The position numbers were made by a program, and so were the translations under genes. The notes under the pieces are model-generated. The model did no database searches. It was not told the DNA's origin and was given only the letters and a program-made list of their open reading frames with translations. A stretch of 64,000 nt of DNA from Neisseria polysaccharea ATCC 43768. GTDB taxonomy: Bacteria; Pseudomonadota; Gammaproteobacteria; Burkholderiales; Neisseriaceae. The stretch is taken from contig ADBE01000068.1 in assembly GCA_000176735.1 (NCBI GenBank), positions 32,103-96,102 of the forward strand, written 5' to 3'. Below, one piece after another: positions 47,837 to 57,738 of this stretch. How positions within the stretch are numbered: position 1 is the stretch's first letter; each line of letters begins with the position of its first letter.

Positions 47837-47903
47837 GATGGTATGGGAAATGTGGGATGAAAAAGATAGGACTGAGAAAGTCCTGTCATGTGCCGTATCC
47901 GAA

Positions 47904-49880
47904 TCAGCTTCCAATCAGTTTGACTCTCTGTCCCGGATTGATGGTGTCCAGGTTGGGATTGAGCCGGCGGATGTCGTCGATATGGATATTGAAGCGCGCG
48001 GCGATACTTTTGAAGGTGTCGCCTTTGCGCGCTGTGTAGGATACTTTTTCAATACGGGTTTGGGCAGGGGCTGCCTGTGCCAGACGGAGTACTTGCCCTT
48101 TTTGGATGGTGTTGCCTTTGATGTTGTTGGCGACAATCAGGTCGGCTACGCTGACGTTGTAGCGTTTGGCAATGTTGAATAGGGTGTCGCCTTCTACAAC
48201 GCGGTGGATGCTGGCATGGAGCGAGGAGGTTTCGGCTTCGCCGTCGGCAGCTTTGGCTACGCGCGTTTCCAGACGTGCCCGGCGTTTGCCGTCGGCGGCA
48301 GCGGTATGTTGCGGAGATGCGGAAATTTTATGTTCGACAACTGTGTCAGGTGTGCCGATGATGGCAGAGATGGTTTCTTCAGCCTGCCGGCGCAGGTTGT
48401 TTCGGGCAACAAGCTGCATGAGTTCGTCTGCCGCCTGCATGTCGTTTTGGGGGACGATCTGCGCGAGTGTTGCGGTTTGGGTTTCAGACGGCATGGCGGT
48501 CTGTTTTTCGGTTTGAGGTTGCGCTGCGGCTGTCGCAAGGGCAGGTTCGGCAATGCGGACAAGGGGATCGGGTTCCGTACGGACGGTTTCCTGCGGCAAA
48601 GGTGCGACGGTAATGTCCGCTGTCTGTGCGGCGGCGGGTCGGATTCGGGCAATGCCGACGTTCACCGTGCCTGCCGGCATATTGGAACGGTAGGTGTCGG
48701 GCGTATTGTCGATGTCGATGGAAACGACGAATTCCGATGCCGTCTGAAGGGTTTTGCCGTTCTTGGCGACAAGGATGCTGCGTCCTGCGTTGACAAGGTT
48801 GCCGTTCAGGTTGTTGAGGCGTTTGATGTCGGCAATGCTCATGCCGGTTGCCGTCGAGATGTCGGACAGGCTGGTTTTGGCGGCAGGCGTATAGACTTCC
48901 CATGAAAACAGGCTGTCGGGTGCCGCGTTGAGGTAGTTGCTTTGGAAGGTTTGGACGGATGCGACAGGAAGCAGCAGTTTGCGTTTGCTTTTGGGGATGA
49001 ACGCGGGGACGTTGAATGCGGGGTTTAGGGCGAGCAGCTCGCTTTGCGTGATGCCGGCAAGCCGGGCGATGGCTTCGTTGTCGAGCGGACGGTCCGGTTC
49101 GATTGCCTGAAAATAGGGTTTATTGTCTATGTCGCTGATATTCATGCCGAAAGATTGGGGGGCGGCAATGATGTTGCGCACGGCGAGCAGCTTGGGAACA
49201 TAGTTGCGCGTTTCGTTGGGCATACGCAGGTTTTCGTAGGTCGGTTCGAGCCCTTGGGCGCGGGCGCGGTTGATGGCGCGTCCGACGTTTCCTTCACCCC
49301 AGTTGTAGGCGGCAAAGGCGAGCGGCCAGTCGCCGAACAGTCCATAGAGGTATTGCAGGTAGTTGAGTGCGGCATCGGTGGCGGCGTAAACGTCGTGCCT
49401 GCCGTCGTAAACCGGTGTTTTTTCCAAGCCGTAATGCCTGCCGGTAGCGGGCATAAACTGCCATAATCCCGATGCGCCGACGTGTGATTTGGCTTTGGTA
49501 ACGAACGCGCTTTCGATGAAGGGAAGCAGGGCGGCTTCGGCGGGCATATTGCGTTTTTTGACTTCGTTGGCAATATGGTACATATAGGGTCGGCTCCGGT
49601 TGACGACCCTGTCGAAATAGCTGCGGCTTGCGATGAATTTGCTTTCGTGGCGGCGTACCAGTTCGGGATTGACTTCGCCCATCCGGAAGCCTTGGCGCAG
49701 CTCGCCCCACAGGCTGCCGGATTGGAAATATTGTTTTGTCGGAGACAGGTCGAGTATTGAAGAGTTTAAGCGCATAATCGCCAAACCGATTTGGTGTGAT
49801 GAGGTGTTTTGGGCGTATAGGAAACCCGGACAAACGGACAGACCCGAAGCGGTCAGTACGATGGTTTTGAGTTTGGACAT
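47904..49880 (-). CDS. mltD: Membrane-bound lytic transglycosylase D with LysM domains
   Basis: 658 residues. Signal peptide (residues 1-24), then an SLT domain with the catalytic glutamate in ALLPFIESAFVTKAKSHVGA and SGLWQFMPATGRHYGLEKTP, plus AFAAYNWGEGNVGRAINRAR. Three LysM modules follow: TSLSDISTATGMSIADIKRL, EGDTLFNIAKRYNVSVADLI and KGDTFKSIAARFNIHIDDIR, separated by a low-complexity region. It cleaves peptidoglycan to 1,6-anhydromuropeptides. Lacks an obvious lipobox, unlike E. coli MltD. Two uptake sequences lie inside the gene. Confidence 0.92.
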   Translation of the reverse strand: MSKLKTIVLTASGLSVCPGFLYAQNTSSHQIGLAIMRLNSSILDLSPTKQYFQSGSLWGELRQGFRMGEVNPELVRRHESKFIASRSYFDRVVNRSRPYMYHIANEVKKRNMPAEAALLPFIESAFVTKAKSHVGASGLWQFMPATGRHYGLEKTPVYDGRHDVYAATDAALNYLQYLYGLFGDWPLAFAAYNWGEGNVGRAINRARAQGLEPTYENLRMPNETRNYVPKLLAVRNIIAAPQSFGMNISDIDNKPYFQAIEPDRPLDNEAIARLAGITQSELLALNPAFNVPAFIPKSKRKLLLPVASVQTFQSNYLNAAPDSLFSWEVYTPAAKTSLSDISTATGMSIADIKRLNNLNGNLVNAGRSILVAKNGKTLQTASEFVVSIDIDNTPDTYRSNMPAGTVNVGIARIRPAAAQTADITVAPLPQETVRTEPDPLVRIAEPALATAAAQPQTEKQTAMPSETQTATLAQIVPQNDMQAADELMQLVARNNLRRQAEETISAIIGTPDTVVEHKISASPQHTAAADGKRRARLETRVAKAADGEAETSSLHASIHRVVEGDTLFNIAKRYNVSVADLIVANNIKGNTIQKGQVLRLAQAAPAQTRIEKVSYTARKGDTFKSIAARFNIHIDDIRRLNPNLDTINPGQRVKLIGS

Positions 49881-50057
49881 AATCTATATCGGGAGGATAA
49901 ACATATTTTATCGTCCGATGGTACTGTTTGACTGAAAAAGCGTCAAGTTTTACAGGAACTTTATGCGGATTCGGAAGTGGGCGGCCGATGTGTTTTTTGA
50001 CAGAAATTCTGTTTGGAATAGAATATCGGTAGGCAATCTGTTTGAAACGGACGCAAT

Positions 50058-50723
50058 ATGGATGCATGGTTTGAAGATACGGCGATGGGGCGGTATGTTG
50101 CAAAATTGGAACAGGACTTCTTCGGGCGGTATCTGGATTCATACCGTTTTTCGGGAATGTGTGCGGTTCAGGTGGGCGGCAGGTGGCTGATGCCGTCTGA
50201 AGATGTTGTCTGTGTGCCGCGAGATATGTCGATGTCGGCGGAGAATATGGCTTTGGCGGATGTTTCTGCGGATATGCTGCTTTTTCCGCATACGCTGGAA
50301 TGCGGCGCACCTTCGCAAATCTTGTCCGAGGCGCACCGGATATTGAAACCGTCCGGGCGTGTGATGCTGACGGGTTTTAATCCGCATTCGCTTTGGGGAT
50401 TCAGCCGTTGGTTTGACGGCGAACGTCTGCCGGAAAAACGCTTCTGCCTGACGCTTCGCGGGCTGAAAAGACAGCTTGCCGACACCGGTTTTGATATCGA
50501 ACTTGGGAAATTTATGGTGTATCTGCCGCCGGTTTCGTCGCCCGGGCAAATACATTTTTGGCAGTTTATGGAAAAGGCGGGCGACCGCTGGTGGCCGCAA
50601 TGTGCCGCAGTGTACGGTTTGGTTTTGGTCAAAAGGGCGGCGGGCGTAACGCCCCTGCCCGCGTGGGACGGGTATTTGGGCGGCAAAGCCCTTGCGGCGG
50701 GTGCGGCAAGGGTTGCGGATTAG
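50058..50723 (+). CDS. SAM-dependent methyltransferase (class I)
   Basis: 221 residues. The methyltransferase core is visible from MALADVSADMLLFPHTLECG through ILSEAHRILKPSGRVMLTGF and NPHSLWGFSRWFDG, typical of type-11 methyltransferases. The glycine-rich SAM motif I is weak or absent, since the N-terminal part (MCAVQVGGRWLMPSEDVVCV) is short, so activity is uncertain. It may act as a tRNA or small-molecule methylase; the substrate is unknown. An uptake sequence is in frame (LMPSED). mutM follows 50 bases later. Confidence 0.7.
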   Translation: MDAWFEDTAMGRYVAKLEQDFFGRYLDSYRFSGMCAVQVGGRWLMPSEDVVCVPRDMSMSAENMALADVSADMLLFPHTLECGAPSQILSEAHRILKPSGRVMLTGFNPHSLWGFSRWFDGERLPEKRFCLTLRGLKRQLADTGFDIELGKFMVYLPPVSSPGQIHFWQFMEKAGDRWWPQCAAVYGLVLVKRAAGVTPLPAWDGYLGGKALAAGAARVAD

Positions 50724-50774
50724 GGACGGCCGTCTTTCAGACGGCATCTGTCAGAAAAAATGTCGGGAGGGGTT

Positions 50775-51602
50775 ATGCCTGAATTGCCGGAAGTGGAAAC
50801 GACGTTGCGCGGCATCGCGCCGCATATTGAAGGAAAAACGGTAGAAGCCGTGGTATTGCGCCAACTGAAGCTGCGCTGGCAGATTAATCCCGATTTGGGG
50901 GAGATTTTGTCCGGCCGGCAGGTTTTGTCCTGCGGCAGGCGGGCGAAATATCTAATTGTCCGTTTCCAAACGGGGATTTTGCTGATTCACTTGGGGATGT
51001 CGGGCAGCTTGCGGATTTTTACGCCGTCGGACGGACGTATCGGCAGGCCGGACAGACACGATCACGTCGATATTGTGTTTTCAGACGGCACGGTCATGCG
51101 TTACCGTGATCCGAGAAAGTTCGGCGCGATACTTTGGTATGAGGGAATCGAAGAACATCATCCGCTGTTGGAAAAACTGGGGCCTGAGCCTTTGTCGGAG
51201 GCATTTTGTGCGGATTATCTGTATGCAAGGCTGAAGGCGCAGAAGCGCGCGGTCAAACTTGCCCTGATGGACAATGCGGTCGTGGTCGGTGTGGGCAACA
51301 TTTATGCCAACGAGAGCCTGTTTAGGGCGGGCATTTCGCCCCACCGTCCTGCCAACCGCCTGAAAAAGAAAGAGTGCGCGCTTTTGGTTGAAACCGTCAA
51401 AGCGGTGTTGCGGCGCGCCATTGAAACGGGCGGCAGTACGCTGAAGGACTTTGTGGACAGCGACGGCAAAAGCGGCTACTTCCAACAGGAATATACGGTG
51501 TACGGGCGGCACAATCAGCCGTGCCCCCGGTGCGGCGGTTTGGTTGTGAAAGAAACTTTAGGGCAGCGCGGCACGTTTTATTGCCCGAACTGTCAGAAAT
51601 AG
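50775..51602 (+). CDS. mutM: Formamidopyrimidine-DNA glycosylase
   Basis: 275 residues from [20 protein letters not shown], with GGGAGG before the ATG. The catalytic proline follows the initiator Met; KLKWQI-type lysine and [13 protein letters not shown] are present, as are [20 protein letters not shown] and the C-terminal zinc finger [24 protein letters not shown]. It excises 8-oxoguanine. A downstream pair of uptake sequences (51616-51648, one a GCCGTCCGAA variant) ends it. Confidence 0.98.
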   Translation: MPELPEVETTLRGIAPHIEGKTVEAVVLRQLKLRWQINPDLGEILSGRQVLSCGRRAKYLIVRFQTGILLIHLGMSGSLRIFTPSDGRIGRPDRHDHVDIVFSDGTVMRYRDPRKFGAILWYEGIEEHHPLLEKLGPEPLSEAFCADYLYARLKAQKRAVKLALMDNAVVVGVGNIYANESLFRAGISPHRPANRLKKKECALLVETVKAVLRRAIETGGSTLKDFVDSDGKSGYFQQEYTVYGRHNQPCPRCGGLVVKETLGQRGTFYCPNCQK

Positions 51603-51615
51603 GGCGGAAAACGGT

Positions 51616-51648
51616 TTCAGACGGCATTTTATCGGTATGCCGTCCGAA
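51616..51648. terminator. Uptake-sequence pair after mutM
   Basis: TTCAGACGGCAT faces ATGCCGTCCGAA (one-base variant), loop about 9 bases. It lies before plsC. Confidence 0.5.
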
Positions 51649-51689
51649 TGTTTCAACAACAAACACCGATTATCGGGAAAGAATTGCTC

Positions 51690-52457
51690 ATGTCTTCAAA
51701 TAAAGCTTCATTTTTTACACGTCTGCGCCGCTTGTGCCGCTTGACGGTCTGGCTGTTCAAAACCGGCAAAAACCTGCGCGGTATTGACGGCGGCTGCCCC
51801 GAGTCGCGTAATCGGGCGGTAATCGAGTTGGGTAGGGGGGCTTTGGCGGCTTTGGATATCGGATTGGAGGTGGGCAGACTCGCACCCGAACATCCGAACG
51901 GTGTCTTGGTTGCCGCTAACCACGTGTCTTGGCTGGATATTTTCGCGATGAGCGCGGTTTATCCGAGCAGCTTTATCGCCAAGCAGGAAATCAAAAGCTG
52001 GCCGGTATTGGGCAAGATGGGGCAGAACGCGGGAACGGTGTTCATCAACCGTAATTCGCGGCGCGACATCGAACCGATTAACCGCGCCGTCTGCGAAACC
52101 TTGCAACGCGGTCAAAACGTCAGTTTTTTCCCCGAAGCGCGGACTTCTTCGGGCTTGGGGCTTTTGCCGTTCAAAGCCGCGCTGTTCCAATCCGCCATCG
52201 ATGCGGGGGCAAAGGTTTTGGCGGTCGCGCTGCGTTATTATGACGAAACGGGAAAAAGGACGGCTCGTCCCTCATATGCCGATGTCGGTTTGCCGACCTG
52301 TCTGTGGCGCATTGTGTCTATGAAAAAATTAACGATAAAAGTCGATTTCGTTTGCGTGGCGGACGCGGCGGAAAGCGAAGACCGTTATGCTTTAAAAGAT
52401 AAAATCGAAGAAAGCATCCGTGCCGTTGTCGCCGACGATGCGGATATTGCCGTCTGA
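51690..52457 (+). CDS. plsC: 1-acyl-sn-glycerol-3-phosphate acyltransferase
   Basis: 255 residues from [20 protein letters not shown]. The acyltransferase block I is [10 protein letters not shown] (H-x4-D), block [22 protein letters not shown], and block [23 protein letters not shown], a variant of FPEGTRS. It transfers an acyl group to lysophosphatidate in phospholipid synthesis. Neisseria have two such enzymes (nlaA, nlaB); which one this is cannot be told. The stop codon is given by an uptake sequence (GCC GTC TGA). Confidence 0.88.
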
Positions 52458-52501
52458 AACCGGTTGTCGGAATGTGGCAGTATGATTCGCTTTTGTGGAT
52501 G

Positions 52502-52608
52502 TATAGTGGATTAAATTTAAACCAGTACAGCGTTGCCTCGCCTTGCCGTACTATCTGTACTGTCTGCGGCTTCGTCGCCTTGTCCTGATTTAAATTTAAT
52601 CCACTATA
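52502..52608. repeat. Correia repeat enclosed element (about 107 bp)
   Basis: Starts with TATAGTGGATTAAATTTAAA and ends with TTTAAATTTAATCCACTATA, a terminal inverted repeat with TA at both ends, of the short Correia class. The internal GTTGCCTCGCCTTGCCGTAC and CTGCGGCTTCGTCGCCTTG are typical. These elements can carry promoters and RNase III sites. It lies 45 bases after plsC. Confidence 0.9.
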
Positions 52609-52676
52609 TTAAGGCTGCGGCAACGAGAGCACCTCAAACGAAATGGCGTAAGGATAGTTTGTTGTATCTATGGAAA

Positions 52677-52706
52677 ATGCCGTCTGAACCTGTGTTCAGA
52701 CGGCAT
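52677..52706. terminator. Uptake-sequence inverted pair
   Basis: ATGCCGTCTGAA and TTCAGACGGCAT with a 6-base loop. It follows the minus-strand secreted protein gene. Confidence 0.7.
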
Positions 52707-52719
52707 ATTTTATATGGGA

Positions 52720-53046
52720 TTAACGGCGGAACCTGCCGCCGTCGAAATCATCGAAAGCCTCATAAGCCGCCCTGCATTGGATTTTCTGTTCCGCATAAGG
52801 CAGGGTGCGGAATGCTTTACGCGCCTTTTTGTTTTCGCGCAATTCCTGCACGTTGCCTTGCGATCGGTACCAAGCGGCACGGCGTTCCAAATATTTCCTG
52901 CATTCGGGGTGCAGCATCTGCTTGTTTGCCTTACGGATATGTTTGGTATGGCGGTGGGCGGGTTCTGACGTACCGGCAGCGGCAGTTGTCGATACCGGTA
53001 CCAATATTGCAGACAACAGTATGGCAAGCATCTTTTTGACAGACAT
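52720..53046 (-). CDS. Small secreted protein, unknown
   Basis: 108 residues from MSVKKMLAILLSAILVPVST, a signal peptide cleaved near residue 24 (AAAG). The mature part is basic: HRHTKHIRKANKQMLHPECR, AAWYRSQGNVQELRENKKAR and QKIQCRAAYEAFDDFDGGRF, with two cysteines. No domain recognised. AAAGGAT lies upstream of the ATG, so the shorter start is preferred over 53127. It is isolated between plsC and nrdA. Confidence 0.7.
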   Translation of the reverse strand: MSVKKMLAILLSAILVPVSTTAAAGTSEPAHRHTKHIRKANKQMLHPECRKYLERRAAWYRSQGNVQELRENKKARKAFRTLPYAEQKIQCRAAYEAFDDFDGGRFRR

Positions 53047-53127
53047 GACGATCCTTTCAGTTTGTAATTCTTTCCAGTATAGGATGGAAGGATGGAACGG
53101 GCAAATTGTCGGCAGTTTCAGACTCAT

Positions 53128-53560
53128 TCAGCCGACAAAACTTGCCGTTTGATATGCAGATTCAAATAACACATTAATCTCAATAATAAATTCCAATCGG
53201 TAAGAAAATGGAATTTGTCGGCGGCGGCGTGGCAAAAATCATACTTTGCAAAATTTAACAATTTGCAGGGGCAGAAAACCGGAAGCTTTCCTTTTTCGTC
53301 GGAAAATCCTTATTTCATCGCCTTGTAGCCGGAGCCGGTCAAAAGGCAAAAAATTTACCCGTTTTTTATCGGTAAAGAATTATCAGATAAAACAAATATT
53401 ATAGGAAAAATACGACAGGCGGGTTTTATCGCGCATTGCCTGAAACTGAAAAATGCAACCGTTGTCAAGACTGGAGAAAATGCCAAAAATCCACTATATT
53501 GTCTGTCTTAATTTATTTGAAAAGACCGTGTCTTGAATATCAAGAGTGGAAGAGGAAGCG
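53128..53560 (+). other. Leader and promoter region upstream of nrdA
   Basis: A stretch of 433 bases, AT-rich, without an ORF. CCACTATATTGTCT at 53491-53504 resembles an NrdR box but also the end of a Correia element. AGAGGAAG precedes the nrdA ATG. No other structure was recognised. Confidence 0.4.
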
Positions 53561-55840
53561 ATGAATACACCGACTGATTTGAAAGTAACCAAACGAGACG
53601 GAAGATTAGAAGCCATTGATTTGGATAAGATTCACCGTGTCGTTGCTTGGGCGGCGGAAGGATTGGAAAATGTTTCCGTGTCGCAGGTCGAGTTGAAATC
53701 GCACATCCAGTTCTACAACGGCATCCGCACCGACGACATCCACGAAACCATCATCAAAGCCGCTGCCGATTTAATTTCGGAAGATACCCCGGACTACCAA
53801 TACCTTGCCGCGCGTTTGGCCATTTTCCATCTTCGTAAAATAGCCTACGGCGAGTACGAGCCGCCGCACCTTTACGACCACGTTAAAAAGCTCACCTATG
53901 CCGGAAAATACGACAGGCATATCCTTGAGGATTACAGCCGCGAAGAATTTGACGAACTGAACGCCTATATCGACCACGAACGCGATATGTCCTTTTCCTA
54001 TGCCGCCGTCAAACAGCTCGAAGGCAAATATCTGGTGCAGAACCGCGTTACCCGCCAGATTTACGAAACGCCGCAGTTTTTATATGTTTTGGTGGCGATG
54101 TGCCTTTTCAGCAAATACCCGAAAGAGGCGCGCTTGGGTTACGTCAAACGGTTTTACGATGCCGTTTCTACATTTAAAGTATCGCTTCCGACTCCGATTA
54201 TGAGCGGCGTGCGTACGCCTACGCGCCAATTTTCAAGCTGTGTGCTGATTGAATGCGACGATAGTTTGGATTCCATCAATGCCACTACCAGTGCGATTGT
54301 GAAATACGTTTCCCAGCGTGCGGGCATCGGTATCAATGCCGGACGTATCCGCGGTTTGGACAGCGAAATCCGGGGCGGCGAAGCGCGGCATACCGGCTGC
54401 ATCCCGTTTTTCAAAATGTTTCAGGCGGCGGTCAAATCCTGTTCGCAAGGCGGCGTGCGCGGCGGCGCGGCAACCTTGTTCTATCCCTTGTGGCACATCG
54501 AAGCCGAAAGCCTGTTGGTGTTGAAAAACAACCGGGGCGTGGAAGACAACCGCATCCGTCAATTGGACTACGGCGTGCAAATCAACCGCCTGCTCTATAC
54601 CCGCCTGATTAAGGGCGGCAATATTACGCTGTTTTCGCCCAACGAGGTTCCCGGGTTGTACGAAGCGTTTTTTGCCGACCAAGACGAATTTGAGCGGCTC
54701 TATACGAAATACGAGCAAGACCCGAACATCCGCAAGCGCATCATTCCGGCTGCCGACCTGTTTTCCACGCTGATGCAGGAGCGTGCCGGAACCGGGCGCA
54801 TCTACATCCAAAACGTCGACCACTGCAATACGCACAGCCCGTTCGATCCGCGCGTCGCCCCCGTGCACCAGTCCAACCTGTGTATGGAAATCGCGCTGCC
54901 GACCAAACCGCTGGACAACATCAACGACCCTGACGGCGAAATCGCCCTGTGTACCCTGTCCGCCTTCAACTTGGGCGCATTAAACAGCCTGGACGAATTG
55001 GAAGGGCTTGCCGATTTGACTGTGCGCGCACTCGATGCACTTTTAGATTATCAGGGATATCCGGTAGAAGCCGCGCGTACCTCCACTATGGGCCGCCGTT
55101 CGCTCGGTATCGGCGTGATCAACTATGCGTATTATTTGGCGAAAAACGGTGTCCGCTACAGCGACGGCTCCGCGCTCGGTCTGACCCACCGTACCTTTGA
55201 AGCCATACAGTATTACCTGCTCAAAGCATCGGCAAACCTTGCCAAAGAATACGGAGCGTGCACGCTCTTTAACCAAACCGTTTATTCGCAAGGCAAACTG
55301 CCCATCGACACTTACAAAAAAGATTTGGATGCCGTTTGCGGCGAGCCTTTGCATTACGACTGGGAAAGCCTGCGTGCCGACATCGTCAAATACGGCCTGC
55401 GTAACTCCACCCTGACCGCGCTTATGCCGTCTGAAACCAGTTCGCAAATCGCCAACGCCACCAACGGCATCGAGCCGCCGCGCGGCTTGGTAACAGTCAA
55501 AGCATCGAAAGACGGGATCCTGAAGCAAGTCGTGCCGGAGTTTGAAACCCTGAAAAATGCCTATGAAACCCTGTGGCAGCTTCCCGGCAACGAAGGCTAT
55601 CTGAAACTTGTCGGCGTGATGCAAAAATTCGTCGATCAGGCGATTTCCGCCAATACCGCCTACGACCCGGGCAAATTCGAAGGCGGCAAAGTTTCTATGA
55701 AACAAATGCTCAAAGACCTGCTGACCGCCTATAAATACGGCGTCAAAACCCTGTACTACCACAACACCCGCGACGGCGCGGACGATACGCAGGCCGATAT
55801 TCAGGATGACGGCTGCGCGGGCGGGGCTTGTAAGATTTAA
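53561..55840 (+). CDS. nrdA: Ribonucleoside-diphosphate reductase class Ia, alpha subunit
   Basis: 759 residues from MNTPTDLKVTKRDGRLEAID with AGAGGAAG before the ATG. One N-terminal ATP-cone, then the 10-stranded barrel with cysteines in RQFSSCVLIECDD and NLCMEIALPTKPLD, and EIALCTLSAFNLGALN. The substrate-site loop LTALMPSETSSQIANATNGI contains an uptake sequence. The C terminus DGCAGGACKI carries the shuttle cysteine pair. It reduces NDPs to dNDPs with NrdB; electrons come from thioredoxin (trxB in this window) or glutaredoxin. Confidence 0.98.
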   Translation: MNTPTDLKVTKRDGRLEAIDLDKIHRVVAWAAEGLENVSVSQVELKSHIQFYNGIRTDDIHETIIKAAADLISEDTPDYQYLAARLAIFHLRKIAYGEYEPPHLYDHVKKLTYAGKYDRHILEDYSREEFDELNAYIDHERDMSFSYAAVKQLEGKYLVQNRVTRQIYETPQFLYVLVAMCLFSKYPKEARLGYVKRFYDAVSTFKVSLPTPIMSGVRTPTRQFSSCVLIECDDSLDSINATTSAIVKYVSQRAGIGINAGRIRGLDSEIRGGEARHTGCIPFFKMFQAAVKSCSQGGVRGGAATLFYPLWHIEAESLLVLKNNRGVEDNRIRQLDYGVQINRLLYTRLIKGGNITLFSPNEVPGLYEAFFADQDEFERLYTKYEQDPNIRKRIIPAADLFSTLMQERAGTGRIYIQNVDHCNTHSPFDPRVAPVHQSNLCMEIALPTKPLDNINDPDGEIALCTLSAFNLGALNSLDELEGLADLTVRALDALLDYQGYPVEAARTSTMGRRSLGIGVINYAYYLAKNGVRYSDGSALGLTHRTFEAIQYYLLKASANLAKEYGACTLFNQTVYSQGKLPIDTYKKDLDAVCGEPLHYDWESLRADIVKYGLRNSTLTALMPSETSSQIANATNGIEPPRGLVTVKASKDGILKQVVPEFETLKNAYETLWQLPGNEGYLKLVGVMQKFVDQAISANTAYDPGKFEGGKVSMKQMLKDLLTAYKYGVKTLYYHNTRDGADDTQADIQDDGCAGGACKI

Positions 55841-55961
55841 AACAGGTTAATTTTTGAAATATATCCAAGGCTTCTAGATAGTAGGAGGCTTCAAGGATTT
55901 TCTTAAATTAGTGCCTACTACTATATGAGGCTAAGTTGTTATTTTCCAGAAAAGGAAAAGT

Positions 55962-56111
55962 ATGGATGTCATTCGGTCATTCTTAGCTGAATATAAATTT
56001 TATATATTTATTAGTGTTCTTTTAGTCTTTGCTATTTTAGGATGGCACTTTATTGATAGAATTCAACATGTTTCATATGGTGAATTAAAAATTAATAGAA
56101 AAGTCGACTAA
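55962..56111 (+). CDS. Predicted 49-residue membrane protein between nrdA and nrdB
   Basis: Short frame not in larger gene lists: starts [20 protein letters not shown] and continues [20 protein letters not shown], ending NRKVD. One membrane helix (about residues 11-31). AAAAGGAAAAG lies at good spacing before the ATG. AT-rich against nrdA and nrdB. No homologue recognised. It could be a genuine small gene or part of a variable spacer between the reductase subunits. Confidence 0.45.
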   Translation: MDVIRSFLAEYKFYIFISVLLVFAILGWHFIDRIQHVSYGELKINRKVD

Positions 56112-56131
56112 TTTTTAAAAAGAGAGACGTT

Positions 56132-57286
56132 ATGTCCTGCGAACACCTAGTCATGTCATACAGCACCTTTCCCAAAACCAAAAACGACGCGCTGAAAGAG
56201 CCGATGTTTTTCGGTCAGCCGGTAAATGTCGCCCGTTATGACCAGCAGAAATACGAGGTATTTGAAAAACTGATTGAAAAACAACTGTCGTTTTTTTGGC
56301 GGCCGGAAGAAATCGACGTGTCGCGCGACCGTATCGACTACGCCAACCTGCCGGAACACGAAAAACATATTTTCATCAGCAATCTGAAATACCAAACCCT
56401 GCTCGATTCGATTCAAGGCCGCAGTCCGAATGTTGCCTTGCTGCCTTTGGTGTCGATTCCCGAGCTGGAAACGTGGATTGAAACGTGGAGCTTCAGCGAA
56501 ACCATCCACTCGCGCAGCTACACCCACATCATCCGCAATATTGTGAATGATCCGTCGGTCGTGTTTGATGATATCGTCGAAAACGAATACATTACCGCCC
56601 GCGCCGAAGACATTGCCTGCTATTACGACGACTTAATCGAATACACCCAGTATTACAATCTGTTGGGCGAAGGGGTGCACAATGTCGGCGGAAAACCCGT
56701 TACCGTATCTTTGCGCGGGTTGAAGAAAAAACTCTATCTCTGCCTGATGTGTGTCAACGTGTTGGAAGCCATCCGTTTCTACGTTTCATTCGCCTGCTCG
56801 TTTGCTTTTGCCGAGCGCGAGTTGATGGAAGGCAACGCCAAAATCATCAAACTGATTGCCCGCGACGAAGCCCTGCACCTGACCGGCACGCAGCATATGC
56901 TTAATCTGATGCGTTCTGGTGTCGATGATTCTGAAATGGCGGAGATTGCCGCCGAGTTGCAGGACGAATGTTTCCAACTCTTCAAAAAGGCGGCGGAACA
57001 GGAAAAAGAATGGGCGGCATATTTGTTTAAAGACGGTTCGATGATCGGTTTGAACAAAGAAATCTTATCCCAATACGTCGAATATATTACCAATCTGCGT
57101 ATGCAGGCGGTGGGTTTGCCGGCCGGATTTGAAGGCGCAAATCAAAACCCGATTCCGTGGATTAATGCGTGGTTGTCGTCCGACAACGTACAGGTCGCGC
57201 CGCAGGAGGTGGAAATATCTTCTTATTTGATCGGTCAGATCGATTCTGAAGTGAATACGGATGATTTGGGCGATTTTGAGTTGTAA
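56132..57286 (+). CDS. nrdB: Ribonucleoside-diphosphate reductase class Ia, beta subunit
   Basis: 384 residues. Highly like E. coli Nrd[41 protein letters not shown] (tyrosine of the stable radical), [20 protein letters not shown], and the C-terminal tail [15 protein letters not shown] that docks on NrdA. Iron ligands are conserved. GAGAGACG precedes the ATG at 56132; an ATG at 56153 ([11 protein letters not shown]) is an alternative. It makes the radical for NrdA. Confidence 0.97.
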   Translation: MSCEHLVMSYSTFPKTKNDALKEPMFFGQPVNVARYDQQKYEVFEKLIEKQLSFFWRPEEIDVSRDRIDYANLPEHEKHIFISNLKYQTLLDSIQGRSPNVALLPLVSIPELETWIETWSFSETIHSRSYTHIIRNIVNDPSVVFDDIVENEYITARAEDIACYYDDLIEYTQYYNLLGEGVHNVGGKPVTVSLRGLKKKLYLCLMCVNVLEAIRFYVSFACSFAFAERELMEGNAKIIKLIARDEALHLTGTQHMLNLMRSGVDDSEMAEIAAELQDECFQLFKKAAEQEKEWAAYLFKDGSMIGLNKEILSQYVEYITNLRMQAVGLPAGFEGANQNPIPWINAWLSSDNVQVAPQEVEISSYLIGQIDSEVNTDDLGDFEL

Positions 57287-57302
57287 ACGTTTTTTTGAAA
57301 AA

Positions 57303-57335
57303 ATGCCGTCTGAAGCCGGATGTTTCAGACGGCAT
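57303..57335. terminator. Uptake-sequence inverted pair after nrdB
   Basis: ATGCCGTCTGAAGCC faces TTCAGACGGCAT with a 9-base loop; TTTGTATG follows. May partly terminate before the ferredoxin gene. Confidence 0.6.
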
Positions 57336-57407
57336 TTGTATGTTGTATGATGGGAAAAACAGCGGGTAGGATCGGTTATTGTTCCTTTTATTTTTGATTG
57401 GTCGGAA

Positions 57408-57698
57408 ATGGCGCGCATTGGTACGAATAAGGGTTTTTTTGAACTCTTGGAGGGCGAGACTCTGTTGGAAGGCTTGGAACGGACGGGGCATATGGTGGAA
57501 TATCAGTGCCGAAGCGGATATTGCGGATCGTGCCGGGTGAAGATTTTGGAGGGAAGCGTTACTTATCGGGAGCCGCCTTTGGCTTTTTTGGGGCGGGACG
57601 AGATACTGCCGTGCTGCTGTTGCGTCGAGGGGGATGTCAGGCTGGATTGCGGTTTGGTGGGGGAGGATGAGGGGCTGTCTGACAGTTTGTTGAAATAA
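57408..57698 (+). CDS. 2Fe-2S ferredoxin, YfaE type
   Basis: 96 residues with the plant-type cluster motif: CRSGYCGSCRVKILEGSVTY, then CCCCVEGDVRLDCGLVG. The four cysteine ligands fit CX4CX2C...C. It lies directly after nrdB; YfaE is known in E. coli to maintain the NrdB diferric-tyrosyl cofactor, and this position supports the same job. The gene is short and full length. Confidence 0.88.
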   Translation: MARIGTNKGFFELLEGETLLEGLERTGHMVEYQCRSGYCGSCRVKILEGSVTYREPPLAFLGRDEILPCCCCVEGDVRLDCGLVGEDEGLSDSLLK

Positions 57699-57731
57699 AA
57701 GCCGTCCGAACATTGGTTCGGACGGCTTTTT
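57698..57731. terminator. Bidirectional terminator of variant uptake sequences (GCCGTCCGAA)
   Basis: AAAGCCGTCCGAAC faces GTTCGGACGGCTTT with a short loop and runs of A and T. Each arm differs from the uptake core by one base (T to C). Serves converging ferredoxin and ftsB genes. Confidence 0.8.
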
Positions 57732-57738
57732 GACGGTA

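Noticed and set aside
53491..53504. NrdR-like box upstream of nrdA (CCACTATATTGTCT)
   Set aside because: Only one box was seen, and NrdR sites come in pairs; the same bases end Correia elements (52597-52610), so the match may be chance.
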